Shown here: positions 32,125-43,917 of the stretch, in pieces | Layout: every line of letters begins with the position of its first letter | Numbering within the stretch: position 1 is the stretch's first letter | Source: Vanrija pseudolonga | Taxonomy: Eukaryota; Basidiomycota; Tremellomycetes; Trichosporonales; Trichosporonaceae | DNA: 64,000 nt | Direction: 5' to 3' | Assembly (NCBI RefSeq): GCF_020906515.1 | Contig: NC_085851.1 | Coordinates: forward strand, 186,001-250,000 | Notes under the pieces: model-generated | What the model was told of the DNA's origin: nothing | The model's database searches: none | Seen by the model: the letters and a program-made list of their open reading frames with translations, nothing else | Made by a program: the position numbers and the translations under genes

Positions 32125-32683
32125 ATGACCAAGAACAAGAAGTACGAGTCGGACGAGGAGGACTTTCCAGAGGTCAAGGTCAAGCACGGCGAGAGTGTAC
32201 GTCTACAGACCCTCCTCCATCCCCCTCTCGTGGTCACCTTCCTTGTCTTCTCTGCCTCCTTACCTCAGCCACTGACGCCGCAGATGTTGGTTGTCGCCGA
32301 CATCATCAAGCATGTCAAGGCGCGCCCAAACGACTTCCTCACCTCCCTTCCTGTGGGAGCCATCACCACCAACACACCCGCCGCGAGGTTGGCCAAGCTT
32401 GACGAGATCCTCATCGACCTCGCCCAGAAGTTTGATCTCTCCCCCGACCTCGTCAAGCCCGGCGAGGCGCACCGCCGCCAGAAGCGCACTGACGAGTTCT
32501 GGCTGCTCGAGGCGCGCGCGCCGGCTGAGCTGGGCAAGCGCAAGGCGATAAGCCAGGGCAACGGGTGGGTGATAGGAGTCTTCTCACGGCTGACACGCCA
32601 GCGCCGCGAGCAAGACCGCCAAGCTTGACCCCGAGTCGCCGACGCCTCGCTCTGACACGCCTTCCTTTGCTGACCGCTTCTGA
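32125..32683 (+). CDS. Orphan SPD/GE-RR-family small protein
   Basis: 144 aa spliced (173 if the first intron is retained). Exon 1 has 24 codons (MTKNKKYESDEEDFPEVKV). Phase-0 intron 32197-32283 (87 nt) is an exact multiple of three and stop-free. Exon 2: MLVVADIIKHVKARPNDFL, AARLAKLDEILIDLAQKF, then DLSPDLVKPGEAHRRQKR (family motif) and EFWLLEARAPAELGKRKA. Intron 32565-32601 (37 nt). The short Ser/Pro C-terminus ends DTPSFADRF. Clearest small member of the family in the island. Function unknown. Confidence 0.74.
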
Positions 32684-33050
32684 TCACGGGTGCTCCGCCC
32701 TCATGTGATCCCAAGACGCAAGACGTGAGTAGTGCTTCGGGTGAGTACATGACCAGTGTCTTGGTGCTGACCCCTTGAAGCTCGCACAATACCATTGAAA
32801 GAAGGCAGTCATCGAGGAGTGCCGTATCATCCATGCCGAGTGTACTGTACATAGGAAGAACATGAAACCGTTGGGGTGTCGTCAGCCACGGCAGAGTGGT
32901 GGAAGACTCGTCAGAGGGGTAGAGCACCCTCGCGTCATCAGGAGTAACACTGACCCGTCGCATGGTCTACTGAAGCTCTCTACAACCACCCCGTGATATT
33001 GAAGACAAGAATTCGTACTCACTGGCGCCTCGTCTGCTGAGCCGCTCAGC
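32684..33050. other. Intergenic region between convergent genes
   Basis: Probably 3' UTRs of the last orphan gene and of the lipocalin-like gene. No feature recognised. Confidence 0.35.
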
Positions 33051-33732
33051 CTACGGCACCTCGAACCCCTGCCCACCGAGGCGGCCCACATCGCCCGCAA
33101 CCTCACGAATGTGGGGCACGACGCGCTCAATAACAGCCTTGCGCACCTCGGCCGACGCCGGCGCGTCCGACCTAGGGCGGAGGTAGAGGTCGAGCCCGGC
33201 GGGGGTGAACAGCGTCTTGGAGAAGGCTGCGGCGTTAACATCGTCACGGGCTTCCTAACCCACAAGTCACCGCCCACTCGACCTCGACCCCGTCGACGAC
33301 CTGCACGCCATATCCCAGCACCTCCCAATGGCTCGTGACGAACACCAGCCACCCGTTCCCGCGCCAGTCGAACGTCGCACCGTTCGTGCTGGGGCTCAGG
33401 CGCTCCACGCCGACGACGCGCGACACCGAGCCGCCCTTGCGCGGGCGGTAGGACACGTCCGACTCGAACTTATTGTAGTCGCCCTCGGAGAGGGTCGTGT
33501 ACTTAATGTTGACGTCTGCTGTCAGCTGTGTCCGGAGCACAGCCCACCTTTCTTGTCCTGCTGTCAGCTCTGTCCTCGATGCGCGGCCCACCTTCCACAT
33601 CGGCAGCGTGCTCCACACCACCGACCAAGTGCCCATGAACCAGCGCCTCTGGAAGCCCGTCGGCGTGTCCGCCAGACCGGGGTGCGAAGACCCAGGCTGG
33701 TTGATCGTGATGCCTGGCGCGGTGTCTCCCAT
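33051..33732 (-). CDS. Lipocalin-like protein
   Basis: 192 aa. Lipocalin-fold features: WFMGTWSVVWSTLPMWK (the G-x-W near the N-terminus, strand A), VNIKYTTLSEGDYNKFESD, FDWRGNGWLVFVTSHWEVLG, and TLFTPAGLDLYLR, patterns I associate with fungal lipocalin/apolipoprotein-D-like proteins that bind small hydrophobic ligands. No signal peptide, so probably cytosolic. Three introns: 33558-33591, 33516-33547 and one of 37 nt ending near 33225. The first two flank a 10-nt microexon (33548-33557). Splicing of all three gives an exact frame ending TAG at 33053-33051. Divergent from RAD2 with 217 bp between starts. Confidence 0.7.
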
Positions 33733-33949
33733 TGATGTCGATGCGATGGACGGACGAGATTTGTTGACAAGTTGGGTTCAAACGTGGTGCACAAACGTCA
33801 TTATGGTGCCTGGTGGCGACGGACATGGCGTTCATCTCCGGCGAGCCTCCACTCTCGAGGTGACTGTACCGTTCTCCACCTGTTGATCTTCCTCGCCGTC
33901 TCCATCGTCGCTTTCAACAACAGCCTACTCGCCCACCGACACCTCCAAC

Positions 33950-36900
33950 ATGGGTGTCAAGGGCCTGTGGTCGCTGCTCAACCCCGTCGCGCGCCCCGTT
34001 CAGATCGAGAGTCTTGAGGGCAAACGGCTCGCTATCGACAGTTCGATATGGCTGTATCAAGTGGGTCACGCGAGGGTGATGCGTCACTGACGTCCAGTTC
34101 CAATCAACGATGCGAGATAAGGACGGGCGTGTCCTCGTCAATGCCCATGTTCTAGGTGCGTAGGTGTTGCGGGCGCGCTCTGATGGAGTAGGCTTCTTGC
34201 GGCGGATAAACAAGCTCCTCTTCCATGGTATCAAGCCGGTGTTCGTGTTCGATGGGGGCGCACCAGTTCTTAAGCGGAGCACCATTGTGGGTTTTCTTAG
34301 GGACGTTGTCTAACCCATCAGGCCGAGAGGAAGCGGAAAAAGGCTGGCGCGGCTGTCAACCATGCCAAGATGGCTGAGAAGCTGCTGCAGGCGCAGTTGA
34401 GGCGCGAAGCCCTTCGCGTGGCTCACGAGTGAGTTGGCGTTTGTTTTGTTGGCAGCAACTCATTCCCCAGGGCCGAGCAAACCCGTTCCGCTCGAATTGT
34501 AGCAAGGTCGACATGGGACGACGACGGAGGCGAGGAGATGCCAGAGAACGTCACCTATCTCGACGAACTGGAAGGCACAACCTCGTCCTCGCGACCAAAG
34601 ACGGCGGCTCCCAGGAAGCCTGCTGACGGCGAGGAGAACATGGAGCAGCGCCGCAAGAAGATGAAGAAGCACGACAGATACTATCTCCCCGATGCCGACA
34701 TCCCGCAGTTCTCGACAGACGACAAGCCCGACGCGCGTCTGGCCACCGAGGCAGAACTACAGCAGTTCATCGAGGACCTAAACCCCGAGGACATTGACGT
34801 CGAGTCGGCCGAGTTCCGTGCCCTGCCCACCGAGGTGCAGTACGAGATCATTGGAGACCTGCGTCTGCGGTCCAGGCAGCAGAGTCACCAGCGCCTGCAG
34901 GACATGCTCCGCGGCGCGCCGACGGCGCTTGACTTTTCCCGGGCCCAGATTCGCGGCGTGGCCCAGCGCAATGCCCTCACGCAGCAGCTCTTGACTGTGA
35001 CGGATATGGTCGGAAAGGCGCACTTAACTATCCCTGTGCGCGTCGCGGCGGAGCGCAATCGCGAGTATGTGCTCGTCAAGCGCGGCGAGCAGGACGGCGG
35101 TGGCTGGGCACTCGGCATTCGCGAGGGGACGAAAGAGAAGCCCATTGTGCTCGAGCCGGAGAGCAAGGGGCTGAAGGGCGATGATGACAGCGAATACGAG
35201 AGTGGGAGTGAGAGCGAGGACAGTGACATTGAAGAGTGAGTCGCCGGTCGAGGTGAAGCTGACGAACAGGGTCAAGCCTCCCGTGGATGACGACCTGCGA
35301 CAGCACCGGAGGAGAGAGATACTGCAGGCCATCGTCAACCGCTACCAGCCTGGACCGTCAGCCAAGCCGGAGGACGATGTCGTGAAGGCGTTCGGCAAGC
35401 CCCGAGCAGCTGGCGCCGAGCCGCTCTTCGACATGGGCGACGAGGACATCGTGCCGACAGCGAATGACGAAGCGCTCGCTCTGGCGTTGCAGCAGGAAGA
35501 GCTGGGTTCGGACGAGGAGGAGCCAGACGCGGTCCTCGCGCGCGCACTAGCACTAAGCAGGCGCGAAGCGGCACAGCCCAAAGTCCCTCCTCTTGCAGAG
35601 CCGGACAGTGACGGCTCTGACGACTTTGAGGAGGTCTCGCTCGTCCCATCGGGGAACACGACGCCAATTGCTGGCTCCTCGTCCCACACACCAGTGCCGA
35701 TCGAAGACAGCGACGAGGACGAGGATGTTGTCGAGGTCACGGGTGGACCTCCGGCACAGGCTGCCTCAGTGCCGAAGAACGACCCGCAGAAACTTAGTGC
35801 TCTGGTGGAGGAGAGCATTCGTGGCGGCACGCCAGAAGTAGCTGCAATTGAAAGCGCCGCGTCATCTGAGCCGGCTCAAGTGGTAGATGACGACTCTGAG
35901 GAGGACGAGTTTGAGGAGGTCGCATCAATTTCATCGGCCCCTGCACCAGCTCTGCTGCGCAGGCCAACGTTGTCTCCTCAGCCTTCACGTCCAAAGCCCC
36001 CGCTGAAGACTACGGTCCGTCGCGACTCGATACCGATCGTCCCGTCCAAGCTATCACACACCGTCATTCCGGCCGTCGCATCGTCATCGCCAAGTCCTCC
36101 GCCTACCCTCGTGCCCGAGGCGGACGAGCCCGCAGCCGAGGAGCCAGTCGACCTGGCCGACTCGCCATTTCCCGGCCTGAGACGAGGACGTGGCGCGCCA
36201 TCACCATCCCCAGCAAGGTCATTCGCCCCAAGCGAAGCCGCTGACGACGAGGGTGGCAGCGACTGGAACGACGAGCCCACTCAGCTCAACGAGCCGGCTC
36301 GTAGACGCGACCGTGATGAGGACGAGGACGACGAGCCCATCCCATGGTCGAGGTCACCGTCACCTGTTCGCCGCATCAAGCACGTGGACAGCTCGCTGGG
36401 CACGCTGGTCGACACGTCGATGCAGTCGATGCAGTCTGCCGGCTCTGAGCCCGAAGCAGAGGACGAGGATGAAATGCACCCGGAGGACATGGTGGTCGAG
36501 GAGGACGATTACGCCCGGTTCCTCGCCTCGATCCAGAACCGCGATCTCAACGACGTGCGCAACGAGCTCGACGACGAGATCAGAGCACTCAACGTGGCCA
36601 CCAAAGCCGCCATGCGCGACTCGGACGAGATTACGCAGGCCATGATCGTGCAGATCCAGACCCTCCTGCGTCACTTTGGCATCCCGTACATCACTGCGCC
36701 AATGGAAGCCGAGGCGCAGTGCGCCAAGCTGGCCGAGCTCGGTCTCGTGGACGGCATTATCACGGATGACTCGGACGTGTTCTTGTTCGGCGGGACGCAG
36801 TGCTTCAAGAACATCTTCAACGACGCCAAGTTTGCCGAGTGCTTCCTCGCGACCGATGTCGAGCGCGAGCTCAGCCTGACTCGCGAGCGCCTCATCTCGC

Positions 36901-37802
36901 TCGCCTACCTCCTTGGAAGCGATTACACATTAGGCCTGCCTGGTGTAGGACCTGTACTCGCACTCGAACTCCTCGCCAACTTTCCCGGCCCGAACGGACT
37001 GCAGAAGTTCAAGGAGTGGTGGTTGAAGGTGCAGGTTGGAACGGATTTGCCAGTTGAAGCGGATACCAAGTGGAAGCGGAGCTTTGTGAGTGGGTTGTGA
37101 GGCTGTGGCTAACAAGACCAGAAGAAGCGCTTTGCAAGCTCGATCCAGTTGACAGCTGACTGGCCGAACATGCACGTTCGCGAGGCGTATCTCTACCCCA
37201 CGGCTGACGAGTCTGACGAGCCGTTCCACTGGGGCTTTCCGCGCCTGGCGTCGCTTCGAACGTAGGTGGCATGTCCAGAGCGTCGCTCACCTGCCAGCTT
37301 CCTGCACGAGGAACTGTCGTGGTCCATCTCCAAGGTGGACGACGAACTCACTCCCATCGTGCAGCGCATCGCCAAGCGCGGCCGCGGCGGTGTGCCGAAG
37401 CAGGGCACGCTGCTGCCATTCTTCGACCACGGAGCGGGGACTGGCGCGAGCTTTGCACCCCGGCGCCGCACGACAGCCAACGTCAGTAAGCGCCTCTTGT
37501 CGGTCATCAAGGAGTTCCGTGAGGCCGAGGCGAGAGCCCAGGGTCAGCAGCCTGACGGGTGGGGCGAGATGCTCGCCGGCGTTGACGAGGAGGATCCGGC
37601 GGGCAAAGGTGTCGGGAAGCGGAAGAGTGAAGCCAGAGTCACTGCAAAGCGGAAGACAGTCGACGCCACGGAGGACACGGAGGACGGCGACGAGCCCCAG
37701 CACAAGGCGCCGAAGCAGCGTCGGAAGCGTGCACCCGCCGCAGCCGCTACCTCGGAGACCGAGTCGTCGGCGAGCGAGGTGCGCCCACGCCGGCGCAAGT
37801 AG
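33950..37802 (+). CDS. RAD2: Rad2/XPG nucleotide-excision-repair endonuclease
   Basis: Structure-specific 3' incision nuclease of nucleotide excision repair (yeast Rad2, human XPG/ERCC5, fission yeast Rad13), roughly 1,190 aa. The N-domain starts at the absolute N-terminus ([17 protein letters not shown]) with catalytic aspartates in [11 protein letters not shown] and [11 protein letters not shown] long acidic spacer follows, with a UIM-like segment ([17 protein letters not shown]). The I-domain has [35 protein letters not shown] and the helix-hairpin-helix [20 protein letters not shown], so the active-site Glu and Asp residues are present. C-terminal basic tail ([13 protein letters not shown]) for nuclear import and PCNA-type contacts. 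Seven short introns, four of them within the first 600 nt. Stop TAG 37800-37802. Confidence 0.93.
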
Positions 37803-37912
37803 ACCGAACCCATTGTTAGCATTAGCATGTAGCATTCACCTTGACCATGAGATAGTCATTTTAGTGCATATGCTTGTTGGTCTGTCTTCCCGTCGTCCGT
37901 CCATCACCATGT

Positions 37913-38687
37913 CTACTCGTCAACCTCTGGCTCCTCGACGCGCGCCTTGGACCATCCGCCGAGCTCCTTGCTCAGCCCGTCGTATGGGTACTCGCGGCGG
38001 GCGACGGGGCTCTCTGGCGCCGTCTGGTAGATGAGGTATCCAAACGCTGCGATCAGCGACGCGGCGATGCCGATCTGGGCGAGTGCGCGGCCGGGAGAGA
38101 TCTTGTGCACGTCGGGTCCCCACATGCCGAGGACGTCCTCCTCCTCGTGGACCTGGGGGTGTTAGCAGGGCACTTGGCGTTGTGCGGCGCGGCAGGCGTG
38201 GCTTCGCCGTCGTCCTCCTCCAGCTCCCTCCCTCCTCGTCCTTCCTCCGCCGCCTCCATGTCCTGCTCTCCCTCCATCGACCTCCCTCAATCCCTCCTCC
38301 AGCGCCATCCTCTCTGCCAGCCAGCCGCGCAGCCGATCGACACCCACAAGCTCGTTGAAGTTCTTCCTCTCCTGGATGTCCCACCATCCGAAGGGCTCGC
38401 GGGTCTGGAGCGAGACGTAAGGAAGCTGGGGGTAGCCGTTGACTGTGGGGTCAGTACTTGATCTGTCTACAGGCCAGCGGTCGTCGTGTCTGCAGCTCAG
38501 ACCGACGCCGACGCTGCCGCCGCGACGCACGCTGGGGGTCGACGGGGACACCGGGAGGCGGAGGCGGCGCGACCTCGGAGGGCGAGTGGTGCTCCTCGCC
38601 GTTGACGGTCGTGGCCCACCGGCGGGCGGCGGGGAGTGCGCGGGGCACGGCGGTCTGCCGGGCGAGGGGGCGGAGAGCGCGGAGCAT
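37913..38687 (-). CDS. Mitochondrial complex I subunit NDUFB8-like
   Basis: 163 aa. Accessory subunit of NADH:ubiquinone oxidoreductase in the inner membrane. N-terminal mitochondrial presequence (MLRALRPLARQTAVPRALPA). Exons join as DPQLNGYPQLPYVSLQTRE and PFGWWDIQERKNFNEL, then VHEEEDVLGMWGPDVHKIS, the conserved block of the NDUFB8/ASHI family. One transmembrane helix (ALAQIGIAASLIAAFGYLIY) and a charged tail ending EEPEVDE. Introns 38443-38530 (88 nt) and 38153-38347 (195 nt) are long for this window. Removing them gives an exact frame. Stop TAG 37915-37913, 110 bp from the RAD2 stop (convergent). Confidence 0.85.
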
Positions 38688-38969
38688 CGTGCGTGAGTGG
38701 TGTGTATGCTATGCAACGAACTCGCTGTGATACGTCGTGATGGCCGCGACTGCAGCAGCAGCGAGCTCCGAGGCAGCGAGCGAGGCTCTCACCGTACAGA
38801 GCACGGGCGGGAGCAAATCGGCCCCGGCGCTTGCGGGTTTAGGACCCAGTGGCAGTTGGCCGGTTGCCACGTGGTGTTCGCCACCTAACTTCAGGTTTCA
38901 CAACAAAAGGTGGAGGAAGACAACTCGACTTGAGATTCAAGTTGCGTTCACTAAACTACCAGCAGCAGC

Positions 38970-41481
38970 ATGGCTCTGCGTCTACGTGAGTTGCGACGGC
39001 CGTTCGACACGCTGACGTCTTCCCAGCCGGAAAGGGAAACTTCAAGCCATCCAAGCCCGTCAAGCCTGGTGCCGGCGGTCCTCGTCGACCACCAGTGCCG
39101 GGCACGGCGGGCGCGGCAGCTCGCCCACCGGCGGCGAGACCTGGTGCTCCGGCGCCGAAGCCACCAGCCAAGCCCCCTGCCCCGTCGCAGGAGAAGACGG
39201 ACGAGGAGCCAGCTGCTCCGCCTACTGCTGTTGACACGCCACCGGCCGTCCCGCCGACCATCAGCGCACCTCCTCCCGTTGCTGCTGCCGCGCCCCCGGT
39301 CGTCGCGCCTGCCGTCGTGCCAGACCTTCCTCCCGTACCGGCTGTCGCTCCTACCGACGAGCCCCCATCCGTCGCCCCAGTTACTGAGGCTGCACCACCA
39401 CCGGTGCCCGCACCCGCACGCACGTCGGCTGCACCCACTGCCGCACCTGTCCGCAAGCCCCCAGCACCCCTCAAACGCGGCATCACCGCAACACCATCCA
39501 AGCCAAAGCCCAAGCCAACGCTCGTGACCGCCGCCGCAGCAGCAGCAAAGGAGAAGAGTCGTGCGGGATCGGAGCGCCCCTCGGTTCCGCGTGCTTCTCT
39601 GCCACCTACGCAATCGACCGAGTTCGAGTTCTCCCAGACGCAGAAGCCTGAGCCTACGCCCACCCAGAGTACTTGGGCCCCGCCAAGCGTAGCATCCAGC
39701 CTGCCGCCAACAATCGCTTCTAGCAGCTTGCCGCCTGCTGTTTCGTCACAGGATTCCTTCCTCCCGCCCACCGTCGCGCCTGCGTCGTCGCCCCCACCAT
39801 CGACGTTCAACGACGAGCCGCCGGCCGTTGTTGCACCGTTGTCACCTGGACCGGCGTCCCCGGTTCCCGAGGCACCCGACGCGGCGTCATTAGCCGCCGC
39901 TGCGGTTGCGAGTATCACTGAGGACTCGCGTGCGAAGCGCCGCGCCGCGAGGGCTGCACTGGAAACGGACGAGGCTGAGGGTTCAACGGCACCGGCCAAG
40001 CGACCCCGCCGCGGGGCGGGCAAGGCCAAGGCCCGCAAGGCTGCCGCGGATGAGAATGACGGAGAAGAAGACGAGGCGAACGGTGGCCCGTCGACTGCCG
40101 ATCCCAGGGCTCGCGGCGCAGCCTATGCGTCGCGTGGTCGTGCAGGTACCGCCGGCGACCGCCGCCTCGCTGCCAACCGGAACAAGCCTCAACTGTCGCA
40201 CCCCGAACTCGATGGCGTGCAGGCTGACGAAATGGTCGGCATCGAGGTCAACCCGACAGTCATGACCATGAAGGACCTTGCTACGACGCTCGTGTCTCAA
40301 GGCCGCGTGTCTGCACGTACCATCAAGCTGCACGAGTTTCAGCGTGGGGAGGAGGAGCGCAAGCGCAAGGAGCGGGTGGAGAAGGCCGAGGCGACGTGGA
40401 AGCGTCGACAGATTGTCCGTCGCAAGGCGCGGCAGATTAAGAATGCCAAGCGCCAGCTACGCCGTGCCGACGCGCGCAAGCGTGGACAGAATCCCGACGA
40501 CGCGGTCTCCGACGACTCGGTCGACTCAGATGAGGACTACGAGGTTGAGCCTGATCGCCTTACCCCACCTGGATCACCCGTCGCTGCGGAACGTGTTGCG
40601 CCGCTGCGCCTGGACCCGATCGAGGTGGATGAGCCTGAGAATGGAGCAGCAGGCGCACCTGAGCCCGCGCCGTACGACCCCGATGACGACCCGGAAGGCC
40701 TCGGGTTTCGGAACACGAACAGCAAGGACGATGACTTGGAGGAGCTCGAGGAGATGGGCGAGGTGCTCGAGGACTTCCAGCTGCCTGTCGAGGACGACGA
40801 CGACGCTCCCGACTTCTCTGGTCTCCAGTACGCCGAAACGACTGGCGGTTACTTGGACGAAAACGGCGAGTGGGTCGACACCAACATGGACGACTATGCG
40901 ACCCAGATCGTGAACCGCAAGGCTCAGGACCGCCGCAACATTCTCGAGGGCAGCGGCGCGTTTGGGCGTGAGGTTGAAATCATCGACACGGACACGCAGT
41001 TTGTCAATGCTGCGACGTGGGGCAAGAAGGTGGCCAACGATCGCTGGACAGTGGAGGAGACGGAGCTGTTCTTCAGTGTAAGTAGCTTGTCTGAGTCTCT
41101 TTAAAGCTAACATCCCAGGTGCTGAGAGAGACTGGCGAGAACTACTCGCTCATGAAGGCCTACTTCCCGGGAAGGACGATGCGGCAGCTCAAGAACAAGG
41201 GGCTGCGCGAGAACCGCGAGAACCCCACGCGGATGAACGACGCAATCTTCAACCGCAAGCCGATCGACAAGGAGTACCTGACCAAGTCGTCTGGCTACAA
41301 CGCAGAGCTTCCGTTTGATCGCGAGAAGGCCTTCTTTGAGGAAGTGGCTCAGGAGAAGGAGCGGGTGATGGCGCTCGGTCCACCTGATGTGGTGCCGCCG
41401 GAGGGTGCGGACGGCGTCTTGGGACCCGAGCAGCGACCGTGGGTCAACCCGGTCGAGGACTTGGAGTTTGGGTCTGGGTGA
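38970..41481 (+). CDS. BDP1: TFIIIB subunit Bdp1 (B'')
   Basis: 809 aa. RNA polymerase III initiation factor subunit. Exon 1 has only 16 nt (MALRL plus one base); intron 38986-39026 (41 nt). The N-terminal 350 residues are Pro/Ala/Thr-rich disordered sequence, followed by MTMKDLATTLVSQGRVSART and a basic coiled segment (RRKARQIKNAKRQLRR). The SANT/Myb domain straddles intron 41078-41118: RWTVEETELFFS joined to VLRETGENYSLMKAYFPGRT and MRQLKNKGLRENRENPTRM, the diagnostic Bdp1 stretch. Ends at TGA 41479-41481. Divergent from NDUFB8 with 282 bp between starts. Confidence 0.9.
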
Positions 41482-41962
41482 GTGAGACACACTACCCAGT
41501 TGCATTCGTTGTAGCTTTCTTAGACATGCATTGTTGTATAGTGCCAAGTCGCGCCTCGCCTCGACGCACTGATGCACGACGCGTGCTAGGTTTATGTGCC
41601 TTGTTAGCACCCAAGCCACCAAACACGACTGCAGCCACCTGAAGGGTGCATAAGTGGGTGGGTGAAATAGCCCCCCCTATTTGTACGCGTTTGATTTCAG
41701 GATGTCAACAGGGAAACAGAAGGGGGGTGCCAGTGCGCACACCCAACTCTGACGCCCACAACATCGCACCCAGCCAAAGCGACCAGCCTTCACTCAGTAC
41801 TTCTTGCACTTGTTCCTCATCTCCCACAACAACCGTCACTTCCATCCACTCTTGACCATTGCGCTGCTGCACTGCAATCTTTGAGTCTTGCGAGCGGCCT
41901 CGACTCGACTCCCCCTCCTCCTTCCCCCTCCCCCGCCGCGACAAACACCCGAGCTCACAATC
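41482..41962. other. Intergenic region and 5' leader of the sirtuin gene
   Basis: Contains BDP1 3' sequence and a pyrimidine-rich leader (CCCCCTCCTCCTTCCCC at about 41911-41930). No gene or RNA seen. Confidence 0.4.
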
Positions 41963-43917
41963 ATGACAATAACGACCCTACCGCTCCGGCACCTCCTCTC
42001 CGGTGTCAACGCCGACGACTTTCCCAAGCGCCGTGTCCTCGCCGATGTGAACATCAAGGTGGCCAAGGCGAAGAAGGTCATCGTCGTGTCGGGTGCGGGC
42101 ATCAGCTGCAGTTCTGGCATCCCGGTGAGTCGATGCGAGCGAAGAGGGAAGGCAGGGAAGGCAAGGTGGGGCGACGGACGCCGGCGCCCACCAACCGCCG
42201 CCGCCGCCGCCGTTGCCGCCTTCCCTCCCCAACCCAGCTCGCCCACCAACCAACCACTAACCGGCCGCTAGGACTTCCGCTCCGCCGACGGACTGTACGC
42301 CATGGTCAAGGACAAGTACCCCGACGCCTTTGTATCCGGCAAGGAGCTGTTCTCGTCGGGCCTGTTCAACAACCCAGCCACCACGTCCATCTTCTACACC
42401 TTTATCGCCGAGCTGTCGCTTGCATGCCAGGCCGCACAGCCCACGCGGACGCACCACTTCATCCAGCGCCTCGAGACAAAGGGCAAGCTGCTGCGGAGCT
42501 ACACGCAGAACGTGGATGGGTTCGAGCGGCGGATGGGCATCGAGTCGGGCGGGCGGGGCAACGGGCTGAAAAAGAACGGCACACGAAACGTCGAGCTTCA
42601 CGGCGATCTGGGGCGCGTGCGCTGCGTTCTCTGCTTTGCCGACTATGAGGCGCGCCTCGACTATGTCGAGATGTTCCGCGAGGGCGAAGCGCCAGACTGT
42701 CCGGCATGCCAGGAGAGGTGTAAGTGGGCTAGTTTGCACCGGCAGAGCTGACCTAAAGGCATGGAGCGCCTGAATCGTTCGGCGAGGGCCACGTCGGTCG
42801 GAACACTCCGCCCCGCGATTGTGCTGTACGATGAGCCGCACCCGCTCGGCGACGAGATTGGCGCGCTGCAGGCTCACGACATGCGCCGCGGCCCCGACGT
42901 GCTGCTCATCATGGGCACGTCGCTCAAGGTCCACGGGCTGAAGCGCCTCGTCAAGGACTTTGCCAAAACGGTGCACGAGAAGAAGGGCGTCGTGGTCTTT
43001 GTCAACGCCACAGCACCCAGCAAGGAGTGGGACGGCGTCATCGATTACCATGTCGAGGGCGATACGGATTCCTGGGTTGAGCGTGTTGAGGAGGACTGGA
43101 AGAAGGTCCGCCCGCAGGACTGGGAGATCCAGACGGTCCTCGACGGCGAGGTCGTGCATAAATCGATTGCGAAGGGGAAGGCCAAGGCCAAGCCGAAGTG
43201 TGAGTCACACTGGCAGAGACCGTTGCTGACCCGTCAGACATCCCCGAGGTCGTCTTGGAACCGTACCAGTTACCGACTCCGCCTGCGTCCCAAGAGTGCC
43301 CCTCGTCTCCTGCGTCAGCAGCGACCTTTGTGTCTTCGTCCTTGTCGTCCCCAGGGCCCTCGCGCCCACCATCGCCCCGGCGGACCTCACCTCGTTCCCC
43401 CGATGGCTCGTCTCCGTTATCATCCGCCCCTCCAACGCCAAGGTCTTCGGTCGCTCGGACCCCTGCGACCGCCCCGCCTACCCCCGTCTCACCGAGCAAG
43501 CGTCAGAATGCGGCCACGTCAGTCAAGGTCACCAAGAAGAAGACGAGGATCGAGCCGCCGCCATCGCCGACCGGCGTCACCGCAGCACCTGGGCGTGGTA
43601 ACTTATTCGAGGCCACCGCCAACGTCAACAACTGTCCATCAGATCCAGATGTCTTTGGGGTCGTTGGAACCTCGGCAGTCAAGCCGCGCGTGCGTGTAAA
43701 GGCGGTGCCCAAGGCGGGCGCAGTCGCAGCTACCAAGGCGAGGACGTTTGCACGATCCCGCAGCGCAGCAGAAGCGACGTTTTCGTTGCCCAGCGGAGTC
43801 TTCAACTCTGCGTCGGCTTCGGCCGAGTTGGCGGACAAGGAGAATGCCCAGCCAGTGCAGCAGCCTAGCCAGGCGCGGCCTCGGATGGCTCGCCGCACGA
43901 GGTCTTTACGGGCGTAG
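41963..43917 (+). CDS. Hst3/Hst4-type NAD-dependent histone deacetylase (sirtuin)
   Basis: 576 aa. Class I sirtuin resembling yeast Hst3/Hst4, which remove H3K56 acetylation. Conserved blocks: KVIVVSGAGISCSSGIP and DFRSADGLYAM (NAD binding), RSYTQNVDGFERRMG (TQN-[IV]-D), catalytic ELHGDLG, a CVLC/CPAC zinc ribbon, PAIVLYDEPHPLGDEIG, and LLIMGTSLKVHGLKRLV. Introns 42125-42271 (147 nt, with a GCC-rich stretch), 42720-42758 and 43200-43237; splicing gives an exact frame. The C-terminal 200 residues are Ser/Pro/Arg-rich with basic clusters, unlike the compact catalytic part. The start fits MTITTLPLRHLL just before the domain. Confidence 0.88.

Noticed and set aside
16961-32683. Mating-type locus
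   Set aside because: No homeodomain, HMG box, pheromone precursor (CAAX) or seven-helix receptor was visible among the orphan genes.
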